This document shows, piece after piece, positions 53,764-62,274 of a stretch of DNA of 64,000 nt. The notes under the pieces were generated by a model. The model had not been told where the DNA came from and did no database searches. It saw nothing but the letters and a program-made list of their open reading frames with translations. Within the stretch, counting starts at the first letter, position 1. Each line of letters starts with the position of its first letter. The position numbers were made by a program, and so were the translations under genes. Origin of the DNA: Rhizobium sp. NFR03 (lineage in GTDB: Bacteria; Pseudomonadota; Alphaproteobacteria; Rhizobiales; Rhizobiaceae); contig NZ_FOGR01000004.1 in the NCBI RefSeq assembly GCF_900111275.1, positions 248,001 to 312,000 on the forward strand. The letters run 5' to 3'.

Positions 53764-53883
53764 TCAGCCCTTGTAGCCGTGATTGTTGACGATACGGCGC
53801 GTCTCGTGCGAGCGCGTGACGGCGATCGCCTCCCAGATCTTCTGGCCGAATGCGATACGGTTACGGGGGGCTTCAGTCTTCAT
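53764..53883 (-). CDS. Small basic protein of 39 residues, unknown function
   Basis: The frame starts MKTEAPRNRIAFGQKIWEAI, continues through AVTRSHETRRIVNNHGYKG and stops at 53764-53766. An AGGAC ribosome site lies 8 bp before the ATG and a minus-strand terminator follows, so it has a transcription unit of its own. It is rich in Arg/Lys and His with one amphipathic helix around FGQKIWEAIAVTRSHETRR. I do not recognise the family. A role as a small regulator or membrane-associated peptide is possible but unsupported. Confidence 0.65.
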   Translation of the reverse strand: MKTEAPRNRIAFGQKIWEAIAVTRSHETRRIVNNHGYKG

Positions 53884-54035
53884 GGTCTTTGTCCTGATCA
53901 TTCCTGATCCTTATCTACGCGATGGCGCGAAGTACCGGTAGGCGCGATTTCGCATGGCTGCCGTGCAGGCGTGCGCAGCATCAAGGAACGTCAAGAGGTT
54001 CACGTCTTGCGTGACGTGAAGCTCTGATGTGATGC

Positions 54036-54281
54036 TTATGATCTTGGATCTGAGATATCGTCATCACCGCCCGTTGACCGAGCAAGGTCCAGAATATCGT
54101 CGGAACTGGTCACGCCGAGCGTCTTGGAGATCTGCAGACGATCGACGCCCGACTGGACATCATCGATCTCGGTGATGCCTGTCTTGAAGACGAAGGTGCC
54201 GGATCCGCGACCGCCGCTCAGTTCGTTGAACCCTCCGCCGCCATCGAGGATGTCATTTCCTGCACCTAGACCGCCCCGCAG
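54036..54281 (-). pseudogene. Remnant of an RTX/haemolysin-type calcium-binding repeat protein C-terminus
   Basis: An 81-codon stretch has degenerate nonapeptide repeats (GGLGAGNDILDGGGGFNELSGG), the typical end signature GTFVFKTGITEIDDVQSGVDRLQIS, and a short tail. Intact proteins carry many more repeats and a large N-terminal domain; neither is present, and upstream the frame runs antisense-like through the LacI gene with no fitting start. It overlaps the LacI stop by 16 bp. This looks like the tail of a lost or rearranged gene. Confidence 0.6.
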
Positions 54282-55279
54282 GATTTTCGCACGACGAGGC
54301 TGCATCCGAGGGCCTTGATCCCGAGCGGGACCGGTTTCCCTTGAGTGAGGTCCAGCATCGCCAAACCGGCCCGTCGACCGAGTTCCTTCAAACCCATGTC
54401 GACCGTGGTCAGGGCTGGACGTGTCTGGGCGGCGACCACGTGCCAGTTGTCGAAGCCGACGACCGCGATGTCTGCCGGCACGGAAAGGCCGTGATCTCGC
54501 AACGCGTCTATCACGCCTCGTGCGGTCTCGTCGCTCCCGCAGAAGATCGCATCGGGGCGCGGCTCCGGGCGGGCGAGCATCCGGCGGACCGCTTCGTGCC
54601 CCCAGTCCTCGCCCCACGGCCCGAACATTACCTCGCCTTTGTCCCCTCTGCCGTCGAGGCAGGCACGATAAGCCGCCGCGCGACGGCGCACGGCAACGAA
54701 ATCCTCCGGTCCCGTGATATGCATGATCCTGCGATGCCCCAGGGACAGAAGATGCTCGACCGCCAGACGCGCGCCCTGACTGTCGTCGGGGACAAAAGAT
54801 ACGCTGGTATCCGGCCCTTCCGCGAAGGCATAGACCACCGGCATGGGCAGGCTTGAGAGATCGACCGGAGGGGCAAGATCGAGCCGGGTCGCCGTGAAGA
54901 TGATCCCGTCCACCTGCTTGTCCAGCAGCGCTTCGAGGTGGAGCCGGGCAAGCCGCGGATCGTTGTTGGTGGCGCAGAGAAAGACGGACACGCCGTGATC
55001 GACGAGCGCTTCCGACACCCCGGCCGTCATCGGCAGGGTCAGCCGTCCATAGGTGTCGTTGGTGATGATCCCAATCGAGTGGCTGCGCCGGCTGAGCAAC
55101 CCTCGCGCGAGCGCATTCGGCCGAAATCCGATCTCTTCGGCGACGCGCTTTACCCGGTCGCGGGTCTCGGCGTTTGTACGGCCTTGCCCGTTAAGTGCGT
55201 TGGACGCTGTCGAGATACTGACGCCCGCAGCCAGCGCGACGTCGCGGATTGTCGCCCGCCGCCCGTGCCCAAGCGTCAT
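54266..55279 (-). CDS. LacI-family transcriptional regulator of the GH127/ABC cluster
   Basis: 337 residues. The helix-turn-helix is ATIRDVALAAGVSISTASNALNGQGRTNAETRDRV with the hinge helix FRPNALARGL. The periplasmic-binding-protein-like sensor domain follows (SIGIITNDTYGRLTLPM, FCGSDETARGVIDALRDHG, VVGFDNWHVVAAQTRPALTTVDM). It is divergent from the sugar-importer operon and probably represses it until an arabinose-type ligand is present. The length is normal despite the RTX remnant at its 3' end. Confidence 0.92.
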   Translation of the reverse strand: MTLGHGRRATIRDVALAAGVSISTASNALNGQGRTNAETRDRVKRVAEEIGFRPNALARGLLSRRSHSIGIITNDTYGRLTLPMTAGVSEALVDHGVSVFLCATNNDPRLARLHLEALLDKQVDGIIFTATRLDLAPPVDLSSLPMPVVYAFAEGPDTSVSFVPDDSQGARLAVEHLLSLGHRRIMHITGPEDFVAVRRRAAAYRACLDGRGDKGEVMFGPWGEDWGHEAVRRMLARPEPRPDAIFCGSDETARGVIDALRDHGLSVPADIAVVGFDNWHVVAAQTRPALTTVDMGLKELGRRAGLAMLDLTQGKPVPLGIKALGCSLVVRKSCGAV

Positions 55280-55305
55280 GATTCAACCCTCGTAACTGAC
55301 CTGAT

Positions 55306-55347
55306 AAAACCTTTCATCAAGAAATATTCCAGTAGATAAAAGGTTTT
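55306..55347. promoter_or_regulatory. Inverted repeat in the LacI/importer divergent promoter region
   Basis: AAAACCTTT (55306-55314) and AAAGGTTTT (55339-55347) are perfect arms separated by 24 bp of A/T-rich sequence, 27 bp upstream of the LacI start. It could be an operator or a leader hairpin. It lacks the central CG of typical LacI-family operators, so assignment to this regulator is tentative. Confidence 0.35.
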
Positions 55348-55476
55348 AGCATTTCGTAACCTCAGTTGTGTGTTCACGCTGTCGACAAGATAATTATTCT
55401 CGATTACCGTTTGTGTCACGTCAATGTCCCAGCGTGTTACGGGGAGAGTTGGCGACAACGAAAAAGGGAACGCACC

Positions 55477-56721
55477 ATGCTGAAGATCACACTGGCGCTC
55501 GCCGCGCTTTCGCTTGTTGCCAGCACCACGCTGGCGAATGCAACCGATGTTACCTTGTGGGTTCGCACCTCGTCGGGCGCCGTGCTTCAGGGTCTCGCCG
55601 ATCACTACAATGCCTCCCATTCCGACAAGATCGTCGTCACGCAGATCACGGCCGAGCAAATGGTGCCAAAGCTCGGTGCCGCCATTGCCGGCGGCGCGGC
55701 ACCGGATGGCGCAGTGCTCGACCTGATCTACCTGCCGACCTTTGCGGCAGCCGAAGGCCTGGAAGACATTACCGATTTCGTCAAGAGCCGCCCATACGGC
55801 GGCGCCATGAGCCCGTCCCATATCCGCCTTGCGACCTATGAAGACAAGATCTACGGCGTTCCCGCCCTGCCGGATGCCTCGATCATCGCTTATAACACCG
55901 ACCTTTTCGAGAAAGCAGGCCTCGATCCGAACAAGGCACCGGCCTCTCTGGAGGAGATCGCAGCCGACGCCAAGAAGATCACCGGGCTCGGCAACGAGAC
56001 CTACGGCTTCTACTTCGTCGCCAATTCCGGCAGCTGGCTAATCTACGACTTCCTGCCGCATCTCTGGGCGGCGGGTGCCGACATCCTCAGCGAAGACGGG
56101 CGCACCGCCACCGTGGACACACCGGCTCTGCGCGAGACGATCGCCGCCTATCGCGACATGTGGAAGGCGGGCGCGATCCATCCCACGTCCCGCTCAGGCA
56201 ATGGCAACAATGCGGTCGAAGCCTTTGCCTCCGGCAAGGTCGGCGTTCTCATGACCGGCTCCTATATCGTCAATCTGCTGACGAGCAAGTATCCCGACGT
56301 CAAGTTCGCCGTCGCGCCGATCCCCGGCCCCAAGGGCGGAGCCTCCAGCTTTGCCGGTGGCGACACGCTGGCCGTCATGAAGGGCATCGATGAGGAAAAG
56401 AAGAAGGTCCTGCTCGACTTCGTCGATTTCTACATGACACCGGAGCAGCAGGTCTACATCACGAAGGAATCCGGCATGCCCTCGCGCACCGATCTCGCAG
56501 GCGATGCCTATGCGAACTTCGACAAGCGCAATCTGGTTTCTTACGACATCCTGGCAAAGGCACGCACGCCTTACACCTTCTCCTCGGACGAACTCTTCGT
56601 CAGCCGCACAGGACCCTTCGTCAACCTGATCCAGGGCGCGATCTTCGGGGAAGATGTCGATGGCTCCATCAAGACCGCGCAGGATGCCTTCACCAAGATT
56701 CTTGAGCGAACCAACCCTTAA
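55477..56721 (+). CDS. Carbohydrate ABC transporter substrate-binding protein (family 1), exported
   Basis: 414 residues from the ATG at 55477 (AGGGAA upstream). It has a signal peptide ending STTLANA. The mature domain shows family-1 features: SSGAVLQGLADHYNASHSDKIVV, GVPALPDASIIAYNTDLFEKAGLDPNKAPASLEE, GKVGVLMTGSYIVNLL, and the C-terminal DFYMTPEQQVYITKESGMPSRTD. It should bind an oligosaccharide or glycoside released for the GH127 enzyme. The permeases follow after an intergenic repeat. Confidence 0.92.
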   Translation: MLKITLALAALSLVASTTLANATDVTLWVRTSSGAVLQGLADHYNASHSDKIVVTQITAEQMVPKLGAAIAGGAAPDGAVLDLIYLPTFAAAEGLEDITDFVKSRPYGGAMSPSHIRLATYEDKIYGVPALPDASIIAYNTDLFEKAGLDPNKAPASLEEIAADAKKITGLGNETYGFYFVANSGSWLIYDFLPHLWAAGADILSEDGRTATVDTPALRETIAAYRDMWKAGAIHPTSRSGNGNNAVEAFASGKVGVLMTGSYIVNLLTSKYPDVKFAVAPIPGPKGGASSFAGGDTLAVMKGIDEEKKKVLLDFVDFYMTPEQQVYITKESGMPSRTDLAGDAYANFDKRNLVSYDILAKARTPYTFSSDELFVSRTGPFVNLIQGAIFGEDVDGSIKTAQDAFTKILERTNP

Positions 56722-56779
56722 GGGCTTCACGGATCGCCGTCCGGGATCGTCACGACCAAGCATGTTTGCGGTCTTGGCC

Positions 56780-56892
56780 GCCCCTCACCCTAGCCCTCTC
56801 CCCGCAAGCGGGAGAGGGGACGTGCCCCAAGGTCGCTCCGAGTCCCTTCTCCCCGAACGCGGGGAGAAGGTGCCGGCAGGCGGATGAGGGGC
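56780..56892. repeat. RIME-type intergenic mosaic element (two palindromes with terminal inverted repeats)
   Basis: The 113-bp element is bounded by GCCCCTCA and its complement TGAGGGGC. Inside are two hairpins: CCTCTCCCCGC/GCGGGAGAGG (about 56796-56818) and CTTCTCCCCG/CGGGGAGAAG (about 56847-56871). Sequences of this type are spread through Rhizobiaceae intergenic regions. It sits between the binding-protein and permease genes, where its hairpins could lower downstream expression. Only one copy was seen in this window. Confidence 0.75.
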
Positions 56893-56956
56893 TGCTGCGA
56901 CCGAAACGTTAAAAGTCACGCACCCCGCACGTCCATCATCAACAAGGAGCGAAATC

Positions 56957-57880
56957 TTGGCTTCGACGGCCCAAAGACCGACGCTGGCGGTGACGGCGAG
57001 CAACGACCCCGAACCCAAGGGCTGGCTCGGGCTTGCCTTCATGGCACCGAGCCTCGTCTTCATTCTCGGCCTCTTCGTCGTGCCACTGGTCATGGCGCTC
57101 TGGATGAGCCTGCACAACTGGCCGTTGCTCGGGCGCCGCAAGTTCATCGGTCTCGCCAATTACGCGGAACTGCTCGGAGACATGCAGCTCTGGCATTCCC
57201 TTGGTTTTACGCTGCTTTATACCGTGCTCGTCACGGCTGCCATCATGGCCGTGGCTTTTCCGCTGGCGCTGCTGGTGGACCGGCCGCTGCGGCTCGCCGG
57301 CTTCTTTCGCACGGTCTACTTCATGCCGGTCGTCATTGGCTTCGGCGCAGCCTCCACGCTCTGGATGTGGCTGCTCAATCCCGACAACGGCGTCTTTGCC
57401 CATCTCCTTCGCGGCCTCGGGCTTGTCGATAGCGCGCCGCGGCCGCTGGAAAGCTTCTGGCCGGCGCTTGGCGTCATCATCCTCATGGTCGTCTGGAAGA
57501 CGGCGGGCTTCACCATGGTCATCCTGCTCACCGGCCTTCAGGCCATTCCAGCCGACGTGACGGAAGCCGCAAAGATCGATGGCGCGGGTGTCTTCAGCCG
57601 ATTCCGCCGGATCACGCTGCCGCTGATGCGAAATTCGCTTCTGCTGGCGCTGGTGCTCAATGTTACGTCGTCCATGCTCGCCTTCGATCAGTTTTTCATT
57701 ATCACGCAGGGCGGGCCGTCGAACAGCACCGTTTCCGCCGTGTTCTCGATCTATCTCGCCTCGTTCTCCTCCTATCGCCTCGGCTATGGCTCGGCTATGT
57801 CCTTCGTGCTGCTGGTCGTCCTCGTGGCCATTTCCTCCATCCAGCTCGCCTTCCTGCGCCAGCGGCCGGAGGAAAGCTGA
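56957..57880 (+). CDS. Carbohydrate ABC transporter permease (MalF/UgpA type)
   Basis: 307 residues, six membrane helices. The start region GLAFMAPSLVFILGLFVVPLVMALWMSLHNW and the coupling motif PADVTEAAKIDGAGVFSRFRRITLPLM are typical. It pairs with the permease gene that starts on its last base. Substrate specificity comes from the binding protein. Confidence 0.92.
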   Translation: MASTAQRPTLAVTASNDPEPKGWLGLAFMAPSLVFILGLFVVPLVMALWMSLHNWPLLGRRKFIGLANYAELLGDMQLWHSLGFTLLYTVLVTAAIMAVAFPLALLVDRPLRLAGFFRTVYFMPVVIGFGAASTLWMWLLNPDNGVFAHLLRGLGLVDSAPRPLESFWPALGVIILMVVWKTAGFTMVILLTGLQAIPADVTEAAKIDGAGVFSRFRRITLPLMRNSLLLALVLNVTSSMLAFDQFFIITQGGPSNSTVSAVFSIYLASFSSYRLGYGSAMSFVLLVVLVAISSIQLAFLRQRPEES

Positions 57881-58749
57881 TGAGCCGTACCTTAAGAACA
57901 TCCGCGCCGTTGCCAGCCCGTGAACGACTTGGCTTTGCCGCTTTCATTCTCGTCTCGATCGTCTTTGCCCTCTTCTTCCTGCTGCCGATCGTCTGGTCGT
58001 TCGCCAATTCCTTCAAGCCTGCGGCAGAGGCGCTTGCCCATCCCGTGGCGCTGTTCTCCAAGGCCTTCTCCCTGGAGAACTACCGCCGGCTGGATACGGT
58101 CGGCGCAGGCTGGACCGTCTATGCCGGCAACTCGGTCATGATTGCGTTGGGAACCGTTGTGCTGACGGTGCTCGTCGCCGTTCCCGCAGGCTACGGTTTT
58201 TCCAAGTTCCGCTTTCCCGGGCAGTCGGCGCTGTTCATCGTGGTCATGGCGACGATGATGATCCCGTTCCAGTCGATCTTGACGCCGCTGTTTCTCATCC
58301 TCAAGGTGCTGAAGCTGCAGAACAATCTGTTCGGTCTCGTGTTGATTTACGTCACCTTCCAGCTGCCCTTCTCGATCTTCATGATGCGCAACGCCTTCGA
58401 CGCCGTTCCCCGTGCCTTGATCGAGGCAGCGCGGATCGACGGGGCTTCGCAATGGACGATCCTCAGGCGGATCATGCTGCCGATTGCCCTGCCGGGCGTC
58501 GCAACGGTCGCCATGTTCGCCTTCCTCAACTCCTGGAACGAGTTCCTCGCCGCCCTCATCTTCCTCTCGGATCAGAACAAGTTCACGCTGCCGATCATGC
58601 TGGTCAATGTCTCCTCCGGCATCTACGGCATTATCGACTGGGGTGCGCTGCAAGCCGGCGTCACCGTCACCATGGTCCCCTGCATCATCCTCTTTCTTCT
58701 CCTGCAACGCTATTACGTGCGCGGGCTCACCGCCGGCGCCGTGAAATGA
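57880..58749 (+). CDS. Carbohydrate ABC transporter permease (MalG/UgpE type)
   Basis: 289 residues, six helices. It contains PVALFSKAFSLENYRRL and the EAA coupling motif PRALIEAARIDGASQWTILRRIMLPIALPG. It overlaps the first permease by 1 bp and the GH127 gene by 4 bp, so all are cotranslated. Confidence 0.92.
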   Translation: MSRTLRTSAPLPARERLGFAAFILVSIVFALFFLLPIVWSFANSFKPAAEALAHPVALFSKAFSLENYRRLDTVGAGWTVYAGNSVMIALGTVVLTVLVAVPAGYGFSKFRFPGQSALFIVVMATMMIPFQSILTPLFLILKVLKLQNNLFGLVLIYVTFQLPFSIFMMRNAFDAVPRALIEAARIDGASQWTILRRIMLPIALPGVATVAMFAFLNSWNEFLAALIFLSDQNKFTLPIMLVNVSSGIYGIIDWGALQAGVTVTMVPCIILFLLLQRYYVRGLTAGAVK

Positions 58750-60722
58750 GCATCGTGCATTCCCAAAAGGCTTCTCCCATGTCGTCCAAGCCCGCTTCCT
58801 CGCGTGTACAGCCGCTGACCCCGCCCCGCCGTTTCGTGCCCGTCGATCACGCCAAAGTGGATTTTACCGGGGGTTTCTGGGAAAGCTGGTCGAAGACCGT
58901 GCGCGACGTAACCATCCCCACCCAGCACATGCGGCTGGAGGAGGAAGGCTTTCTCGAGGTCCTCGATTTCGACAAACCACCTTCGCCGCTGGTGCGCCGC
59001 ATCCAGCCGAGCGGGCTATCGATGCAGCATTTCTTCGACAGCGATTTCGGCAAATGGATCGAGGCGGCGAGCTACACGCTGAAAACGCATCCGAATCCCG
59101 ATATCGAGGCGAAGATCGACGCCATTGTCGAGAAGCTCGAACAGGGGCAGATGGCCGACGGCTACCTCAACAGCTGGTTCATCCGCCGCGAGCCGGAAAA
59201 GCGTTGGACGAACCTGCGCGATCTCCACGAAATGTACTCCATGGGGCATCTGCTCGAAGGCGCAGTTGCCTATTTCGAGGCGACGGCCAAGCGCCGCTTC
59301 CTCGATGTGATGATCCGCGCCGTCGATCACATCATCGACACGTTCGGCCCGGAACCCGGCAAGCTACGCGGCTATGATGCCCATGAAGAAATCGAGCTGG
59401 CGTTGGTCAAGCTCTATCGTGTGACGCGCGATCCGCGGCATCTGGCGCTCGCCACCTACTTCGTCGACGAGCGTGGCCAGATGCCGTCCTATTACGATGA
59501 GGAGGCGCGTCGCCGCGGCGAGAACCCGGATGATTACGTCTACCAGACTTACGCCTATAGCCAGGCGCATATGCCGGTGCGCGAGCAGACCCAGGTCGTC
59601 GGCCATGCCGTGCGTGCCATGTACCTCTTCTCGGCCATGGTCGATCTCGCGCATGAAAATGAAGACCCGACCCTGAAGCAAGCCTGCGAGCGGCTGTTCG
59701 ACAACCTGACCGGCCGCCAGCTATACGTAACCGGCGGGCTAGGCCCCTCCGCCTCCAACGAAGGTTTTACGCGGGAATACGATCTGCCCAACGAGACGGC
59801 CTATGCGGAAACCTGCGCTGCCGTTGCGCTCGGTTTCTGGAGCCACCGCATGGCACAGCTCGATCTCGACGCCAAATATACCGACAAGCTGGAAACCGTC
59901 CTTTTCAACGGCGCTCTTTCCGGCATCTCGCGAGACGGCGAGCATTACTTCTACGAGAACGTGCTGGAAAGCCACGGGCAGAACCGCCGCTGGAAATGGC
60001 ACTACTGCCCCTGCTGCCCGACCAATATCGCTCGCCTGATCACCTCGCTCGGCCAATACGTCTATTCCGCGACGGATGCGGATCTCGCGGTTCATCTCTA
60101 CGGTGGAAATGCTGCGGAGATCGCGCTCGGCGGGACAGTCGTCCGGCTTGCGCAGGAGACGCGCTATCCTTGGGACGGCGACATACGGCTCGCGCTCGGG
60201 CTCGACACGCCCTCATCGTTCACGCTGCATCTGCGCATTCCCGGCTGGTGCCGGACGGCCCGCGTGACCGTCAATGGCGAGACCATCGACGTGGAGGCCG
60301 CGACGACCAGAGGCTATCTGGCGATCAGGCGCACATGGGCCGACGGCGACGAGGTGCGGCTCTCCCTCGATATGCCGGTCGATCGGCTCTATGCGCATCC
60401 CGCCGTCGGCGAGGATGCCGGCCGGGTAGCGCTGAAGCGCGGCCCGGTGGTCTATTGCGTCGAGGAGACCGACATCGGCACCGAGCCGCAGCGGCTGCGA
60501 CTGCCGGCAGACGCAAGACTCGACGTCGCCTATGATCCGGATCTGCTCGGCGGCGCCGCCGTTTTGACGGGCGAGGCGCTGGAGGCGGAAGCCGGCGATT
60601 GGGATGGCCTCTACCGCACGACCCCACCGGCGCTGAAACCCCGGACGTTCAAGGCGATCCCCTACCATCTCTGGGCAAACCGTGACCCCGGCGCCATGCT
60701 CGTCTGGCTGAACGAGAAGTAG
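58746..60722 (+). CDS. Glycoside hydrolase family 127 (beta-L-arabinofuranosidase type, DUF1680), cytoplasmic
   Basis: 658 residues, no signal peptide. GH127 landmarks are VDFTGGFWESW near the start, RGYDAHEEIELAL, TGGLGPSASNEGF, ETCAAVALGFWSHRM, and the zinc/cysteine site HYCPCCPTNIARL whose cysteine is the nucleophile in the family. C-terminal beta-sandwich domains follow. In GH127 the enzyme removes beta-L-arabinofuranose from hydroxyproline-linked or other plant arabinosides. In the operon it would act after import. The exact linkage is not shown by sequence. Confidence 0.9.
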   Translation: MSIVHSQKASPMSSKPASSRVQPLTPPRRFVPVDHAKVDFTGGFWESWSKTVRDVTIPTQHMRLEEEGFLEVLDFDKPPSPLVRRIQPSGLSMQHFFDSDFGKWIEAASYTLKTHPNPDIEAKIDAIVEKLEQGQMADGYLNSWFIRREPEKRWTNLRDLHEMYSMGHLLEGAVAYFEATAKRRFLDVMIRAVDHIIDTFGPEPGKLRGYDAHEEIELALVKLYRVTRDPRHLALATYFVDERGQMPSYYDEEARRRGENPDDYVYQTYAYSQAHMPVREQTQVVGHAVRAMYLFSAMVDLAHENEDPTLKQACERLFDNLTGRQLYVTGGLGPSASNEGFTREYDLPNETAYAETCAAVALGFWSHRMAQLDLDAKYTDKLETVLFNGALSGISRDGEHYFYENVLESHGQNRRWKWHYCPCCPTNIARLITSLGQYVYSATDADLAVHLYGGNAAEIALGGTVVRLAQETRYPWDGDIRLALGLDTPSSFTLHLRIPGWCRTARVTVNGETIDVEAATTRGYLAIRRTWADGDEVRLSLDMPVDRLYAHPAVGEDAGRVALKRGPVVYCVEETDIGTEPQRLRLPADARLDVAYDPDLLGGAAVLTGEALEAEAGDWDGLYRTTPPALKPRTFKAIPYHLWANRDPGAMLVWLNEK

Positions 60723-60732
60723 GAGACAAACG

Positions 60733-61836
60733 ATGGCTAGGCTCGAACTGCGAAACGTCGTCAAATCCTACGGCATCTACGAGGCCGTCCGCGGCATCGA
60801 TCTTCAGATCGAGGACAAGGAGTTTGTCGTCTTCGTCGGCCCGTCCGGCTGCGGCAAATCGACGACGCTCCGGATGATTGCCGGCCTCGAACACATCACC
60901 GGCGGCGACATCGTCATCGGTGATCAGGTGGTCAACCGTCTAGGCCCGGGCAAGCGCGACATCGCCATGGTGTTCCAGAACTATGCGCTCTACCCGCACA
61001 TGTCGGTACGCGAAAACATTGCCTTCTGCCTGGAACAGCAGCGTCTGCCGAAGAGCGAGATCGAGAGCCGCATTCAGACTGCCGCGTGCACGCTTCACAT
61101 CGAGGAGCTTCTCGACCGCCGCCCCGGCCAGCTCTCGGGCGGCCAGCGCCAGCGCGTTGCCATGGGTCGGGCGATCGTGCGCAATCCGAAGGTGTTCCTG
61201 TTCGACGAGCCGCTGTCGAACCTCGACGCCAAGCTGCGGGTGCAGATGCGCACGGAAATCAAGCGCCTGCACCAGATCCTGCCGACCACCACGGTTTATG
61301 TGACGCATGACCAGATCGAGGCGATGACCATGGCGGACCGCGTCGTCGTCATGAATGGCGGGCTGATCGAACAATGCGGCCCGCCGCAGCACCTCTACCA
61401 TCACCCGGCCACCCGCTTCGTTGCGGGCTTCATCGGCTCGCCCTCGATGAACTTCCTGGAAGCCCGGCTGGTCGAGGCAGCGGACCAACTCGTCGTTCGT
61501 CTTGAAGATGGCACCGATCTGCCTGTGCCGCGCGAACGTGCTGCCTTCTACAGTGGCACTATCGGCCGCCCGGTCACGTTCGGCATTCGCCCCGAAGCCT
61601 TGAGCGCCGAACAGCAACGTCCGGGATATGCTCCGCTGACCGCCCGGATCGATCTTGTGGAACCCCTTGGCCCCTCGACCATGATCTACTTCGATGTGGG
61701 CGCCACGACCCTCTGCGCAAGCATCGACCCGGAAGCGGGCGCCAAGGCGGGAGAGAAGATCGTTCTGTCCGTCAATATGAACCAGATGCACCTGTTCGAT
61801 GCCGAGACGGGCGTTTCGCTCACCCCGGTCCCATAA
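60733..61836 (+). CDS. Carbohydrate ABC transporter ATPase (MalK/UgpC type)
   Basis: 367 residues: Walker A GPSGCGKST, Q-loop VFQNYALYPHMSVRENI, signature LSGGQRQRV, Walker B VFLFDEPLSNLDAKLR, switch YVTHDQIEAMTMADR. A C-terminal TOBE domain (FGIRPEALS) follows. It begins 10 bp after the GH127 gene and completes the importer. Its TOBE segment resembles the truncated gene at the left edge of the window. Confidence 0.95.
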   Translation: MARLELRNVVKSYGIYEAVRGIDLQIEDKEFVVFVGPSGCGKSTTLRMIAGLEHITGGDIVIGDQVVNRLGPGKRDIAMVFQNYALYPHMSVRENIAFCLEQQRLPKSEIESRIQTAACTLHIEELLDRRPGQLSGGQRQRVAMGRAIVRNPKVFLFDEPLSNLDAKLRVQMRTEIKRLHQILPTTTVYVTHDQIEAMTMADRVVVMNGGLIEQCGPPQHLYHHPATRFVAGFIGSPSMNFLEARLVEAADQLVVRLEDGTDLPVPRERAAFYSGTIGRPVTFGIRPEALSAEQQRPGYAPLTARIDLVEPLGPSTMIYFDVGATTLCASIDPEAGAKAGEKIVLSVNMNQMHLFDAETGVSLTPVP

Positions 61837-61986
61837 GCACATCCAGGGGTCGGCAAGCCGAGGCCTTGCAGCAGCATCGCGCCTCGCGCGCCGTATCACA
61901 ATGGCGCTTGTAATCCTGTGATCTATCGGCGAACGTCTTTCGCCGGGCATCGCGTGAGATGGTCATCGGCTGAGTCTGGAATCCTT

Positions 61987-62190
61987 ATGAACCGTGACCT
62001 GATGGCCGAAGTGAACGATCAAGCCGATCGTGCTGCAAAGAACCCTGAAAAGATGCTTGACCGCACAAGACTTGCTCATGCCCTTCACGATGAGTTTCCC
62101 GAGACGCCCATCATCGACATCATCGACAAGCTCAATATGGCATGGCGCAAGCGTGGGCTTTCCTTCGGTATCTCGCCTCGCCCTCTGTGA
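61987..62190 (+). CDS. Small hypothetical protein, 67 residues
   Basis: From the ATG at 61987 the frame encodes NRDLMAEVNDQADRAAKNPE, then a predicted helical part ending DIIDKLNMAWRKRGLSFGI. Codon use and amino-acid makeup look coding, and the 150 bp upstream hold a short hairpin (CGGCGAA / TTCGCCG near 61927-61945) but no clear promoter. No family recognised. It is convergent with isocitrate lyase. Confidence 0.5.
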   Translation: MNRDLMAEVNDQADRAAKNPEKMLDRTRLAHALHDEFPETPIIDIIDKLNMAWRKRGLSFGISPRPL

Positions 62191-62274
62191 GGACACGCCG
62201 CCGGGTGACGGAAGACGGGGGTGACACTCCGAATGCCGTAGGGCGCGGTCGCCCGCGCTCCTTCGCTGCCCTCC

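Noticed and set aside
55306-55347. Riboswitch in the leader of the sugar importer
   Set aside because: There is only a simple inverted repeat with A/T-rich loop; no conserved riboswitch core was recognised.
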